Origin: Methylococcus geothermalis
GTDB taxonomy: Bacteria > Pseudomonadota > Gammaproteobacteria > Methylococcales > Methylococcaceae
Direction: 5' to 3'
NCBI RefSeq assembly: GCF_012769535.1
Contig: NZ_CP046565.1
Span: forward strand, 2,494,501-2,558,500
DNA length: 64,000 nt
The translations under genes and the position numbers were made by a program. The notes under the pieces were generated by a model. The model did not search any database and was not told where the DNA came from. It saw nothing but the letters and a program-made list of their open reading frames with translations. Shown piece by piece: positions 62,258-64,000 of the stretch. Positions within the stretch are counted from its first letter, which is position 1. The number at the start of each line of letters is the position of its first letter.

Positions 62258-64000
62258 ATGGAAAAAGTCATTGCAATCACTCCTCCTCACTGTACCCGCC
62301 CCGAAATGGTGATCGCGGCATGCAGAGCCGGGGGCATAGGGGTGGTGGATCTAGGCTACCGCGACATATTCGATTGGTCGGTCGCTAATTTAGGCCGTAT
62401 TGAATCCAGCGTCGATCGCACCTCGCTTTGGGGTGTCCGCTGGGATACCTTGGGTTTGCCGCAGCGCAGTCCGGAACTATTACTCAAATTATTTCGCCGT
62501 TCTCGTCCTGTTCCGATTCTCGTGTTGGCGGGCCAGCAACCCGCTGAATTCCCCCGTTTCCGCGAGCTAACGCGACGGATCGCTCGACAAGCATTCGTCG
62601 AGGTTCATGATTTGGAGTCTGCCCGAAGCGCCATTGCCGCCGGATACGACGGTCTGATCGTCAAGGGACACGAGGCGGGCGGCTTGGTGAGCAAGCACTC
62701 GACCTTCATCCTGCTCCAAGAACTCCATGGCAAACTGAACGCTCCCTATTGGGTACAGGGAGGGATCGGCCCGCGCAGCGCCGCCGCGGCGATCTTAGCC
62801 GGAGCAAGAGGCGTGGTATTGTGCGAACAACTCTGGCTTGCCGACGAAAGTCCTTTCTCCCGCACCGATATGCGCAATGCCTGGAGTCGGCTCGACGGAA
62901 GTGAAACCATCCTGCTTGGACCCGATGATGTTCCCTATCGCCTGTTCAGCCGCTGGGGCCGAGGCAAACTTCGCGAACTGGAGCAACGGATTCTGCACGG
63001 CGAGCCGTGGCGAGAACGGTTGTCCCAATACCTGGGCGAGGCGGACGATCCGCTATTGCCGTTAGGCCAAGATATTACCTTTGCCGCCCCATTGGCAAAA
63101 CGTTACGGCACGGTCGGCCGCATCGTCACGGCGATCCGCAACGACATGGAGTCGACCGTGCGACTTGCCCGCTCTCAGAGGGTTTTTTCTCCGGAAAGCC
63201 CATTGGCGCGTAGCCACGGCACCCGGTATCCGATCGTGCAGGGTCCCATGACACGGGTCAGCGACACGGCCGCTTTCGCCAAGGCGGTGGCCGATGGCGG
63301 GGCGCTGCCCTTTCTCGCGCTGTCCGTGATGCGCAAGCCGCAAGTCCGGGAACTGCTGACGGAGACCCGATCCTTGTTGGGGGAGCAACCTTGGGGCGTG
63401 GGATTGCTGGGCTTCATGCCGCTCGAGTTTCGCCAAGAGCAAATCGAGGTGATTCGAGAGATCAAGCCGCCCTTCGCCATCATCGCCGGCGGTCGACCCA
63501 GCCAAGCCCGTGAGCTGGAAGAACTGTCGATCGCCACCTATCTGCACGTGCCGTCCCCGGGGCTCTTGCATGGATTCCTCAAGGAAGGCGCACGGAAGTT
63601 CATTTTCGAAGGCAGTGAATGCGGCGGGCACACGGGGCCACGGACCAGTTTCATCCTGTGGGAGTCTGCCATCGAGATCCTGCTGACAGCCGAGATCCCG
63701 GATGCCGAATCGGTCCATGTCTTATTCGCCGGAGGCATTCATGACGCGGTATCGACCGCCATGCTTTCGGTTCTCGCCGCCCCGCTCGTTGCCCGAGGCA
63801 TGAAAGTGGGGATATTGATGGGCACCGCGTATCTCTTCACCGAAGAGATCGTGCGCACCGGAGCAATCGTCGAGGAATTTCAGGCGCATGCCGTTACTTG
63901 CAAGGAAACGGTTTTGCTGCAATCGGGCGTGGGAGTCTACACCCGTTGCGCCAAAACGGATTTCTGCGATGAGTTCAATCGCAAACGACGCGAGCTGTTG
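62258..64000 (+). CDS. N-terminal part of a large enzyme with tandem nitronate-monooxygenase-like barrels (PKS/PUFA-synthase-like)
   Basis: Open to the window end, 581 codons. The ATG at 62258 has GGAG 7 bases upstream; an in-frame ATG at 62234 has none. Two FMN-type TIM barrels follow in tandem. Barrel 1 (about 1-290) has YDGLIVKGHEAGG near 130, PYWVQGGIGPRSAAAAILAGARGVV and a degenerate active site. Barrel 2 (from about 320) begins RYPIVQGPMTRVSDTAAFA and has KFIFEGSECGGHTGPRTSF with the conserved His, then VLFAGGIHDAVSTAML. Such barrels, as in PfaD, serve as enoyl reductases of polyunsaturated fatty acid or polyketide synthases; some giant type I synthases begin with them. The downstream domains are outside the window. 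Confidence 0.7.
   Translation, partial: MEKVIAITPPHCTRPEMVIAACRAGGIGVVDLGYRDIFDWSVANLGRIESSVDRTSLWGVRWDTLGLPQRSPELLLKLFRRSRPVPILVLAGQQPAEFPRFRELTRRIARQAFVEVHDLESARSAIAAGYDGLIVKGHEAGGLVSKHSTFILLQELHGKLNAPYWVQGGIGPRSAAAAILAGARGVVLCEQLWLADESPFSRTDMRNAWSRLDGSETILLGPDDVPYRLFSRWGRGKLRELEQRILHGEPWRERLSQYLGEADDPLLPLGQDITFAAPLAKRYGTVGRIVTAIRNDMESTVRLARSQRVFSPESPLARSHGTRYPIVQGPMTRVSDTAAFAKAVADGGALPFLALSVMRKPQVRELLTETRSLLGEQPWGVGLLGFMPLEFRQEQIEVIREIKPPFAIIAGGRPSQARELEELSIATYLHVPSPGLLHGFLKEGARKFIFEGSECGGHTGPRTSFILWESAIEILLTAEIPDAESVHVLFAGGIHDAVSTAMLSVLAAPLVARGMKVGILMGTAYLFTEEIVRTGAIVEEFQAHAVTCKETVLLQSGVGVYTRCAKTDFCDEFNRKRRELL

Overview
The window looks like a chromosomal segment of a high-GC gammaproteobacterium. 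The rpsB-tsf-pyrH-frr-uppS order, map-glnD, a YbaY lipoprotein and a YhiI/RbbA/YhhJ exporter all fit. The overall gene set suggests a methanotroph of the Methylococcaceae (Methylococcus-like), but that is inference; no methane or C1 gene lies in the window.

Layout. 1-3.5 kb (minus): housekeeping cluster uppS(partial)-frr-pyrH-tsf-rpsB with a clear promoter, leader hairpin and intercistronic terminator. 3.8-7.5 kb (plus): map, glnD and a small acidic protein. 7.5-12.4 kb (minus): alanine dehydrogenase, a host-attachment-family protein, glucokinase, a DUF411 protein, a YjbQ protein, an unknown protein and a YbaY lipoprotein. 12.4-17.75 kb: YhiI-RbbA-YhhJ type ABC exporter with a small opposite-strand membrane protein inside. 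17.8-18.2 kb: what looks like a decayed MntA/HepT toxin-antitoxin pair.

18.3-38.3 kb (minus) holds a carbohydrate uptake system: response regulator, sensor kinase, solute-binding lipoprotein, MalF-like permease, MalG-like permease and a large exported glycosidase-like protein. It is split between the two permease genes by an 11-kb block carrying an RND efflux system with its own two-component regulators, an enolase, an MFS protein and a small membrane protein. The matching MalK/UgpC-like ATPase is at 55.7 kb. 38.5 kb (plus): an exported beta-propeller protein.

39.8-53.8 kb (minus) is a copper/heavy-metal resistance island: CusC-CusB-CDF-CusA, a methyltransferase, a P-type ATPase fused to an isoprenylcysteine-methyltransferase-like domain and broken by a 19-bp tandem duplication, a DUF2933 protein, a 31-codon reading frame, a CueO-like multicopper oxidase and small envelope proteins. 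A FIST-domain remnant sits at its left edge and an intact FIST gene just beyond its right edge.

53.9-58.4 kb: FIST protein, an internally deleted GGDEF protein, the sugar-transport ATPase, mobA and two lipoproteins. 58.4-62.1 kb: a membrane-protein gene cut by an ISL2-type element, followed by an IS630 element that itself contains an IS5 element. All three transposase frames are broken at homopolymer runs. 62.26 kb to the end: the start of a large open frame with two tandem nitronate-monooxygenase-like barrels, probably the N-terminus of a giant polyketide or fatty-acid synthase-like enzyme. No tRNA, rRNA or CRISPR array was seen.
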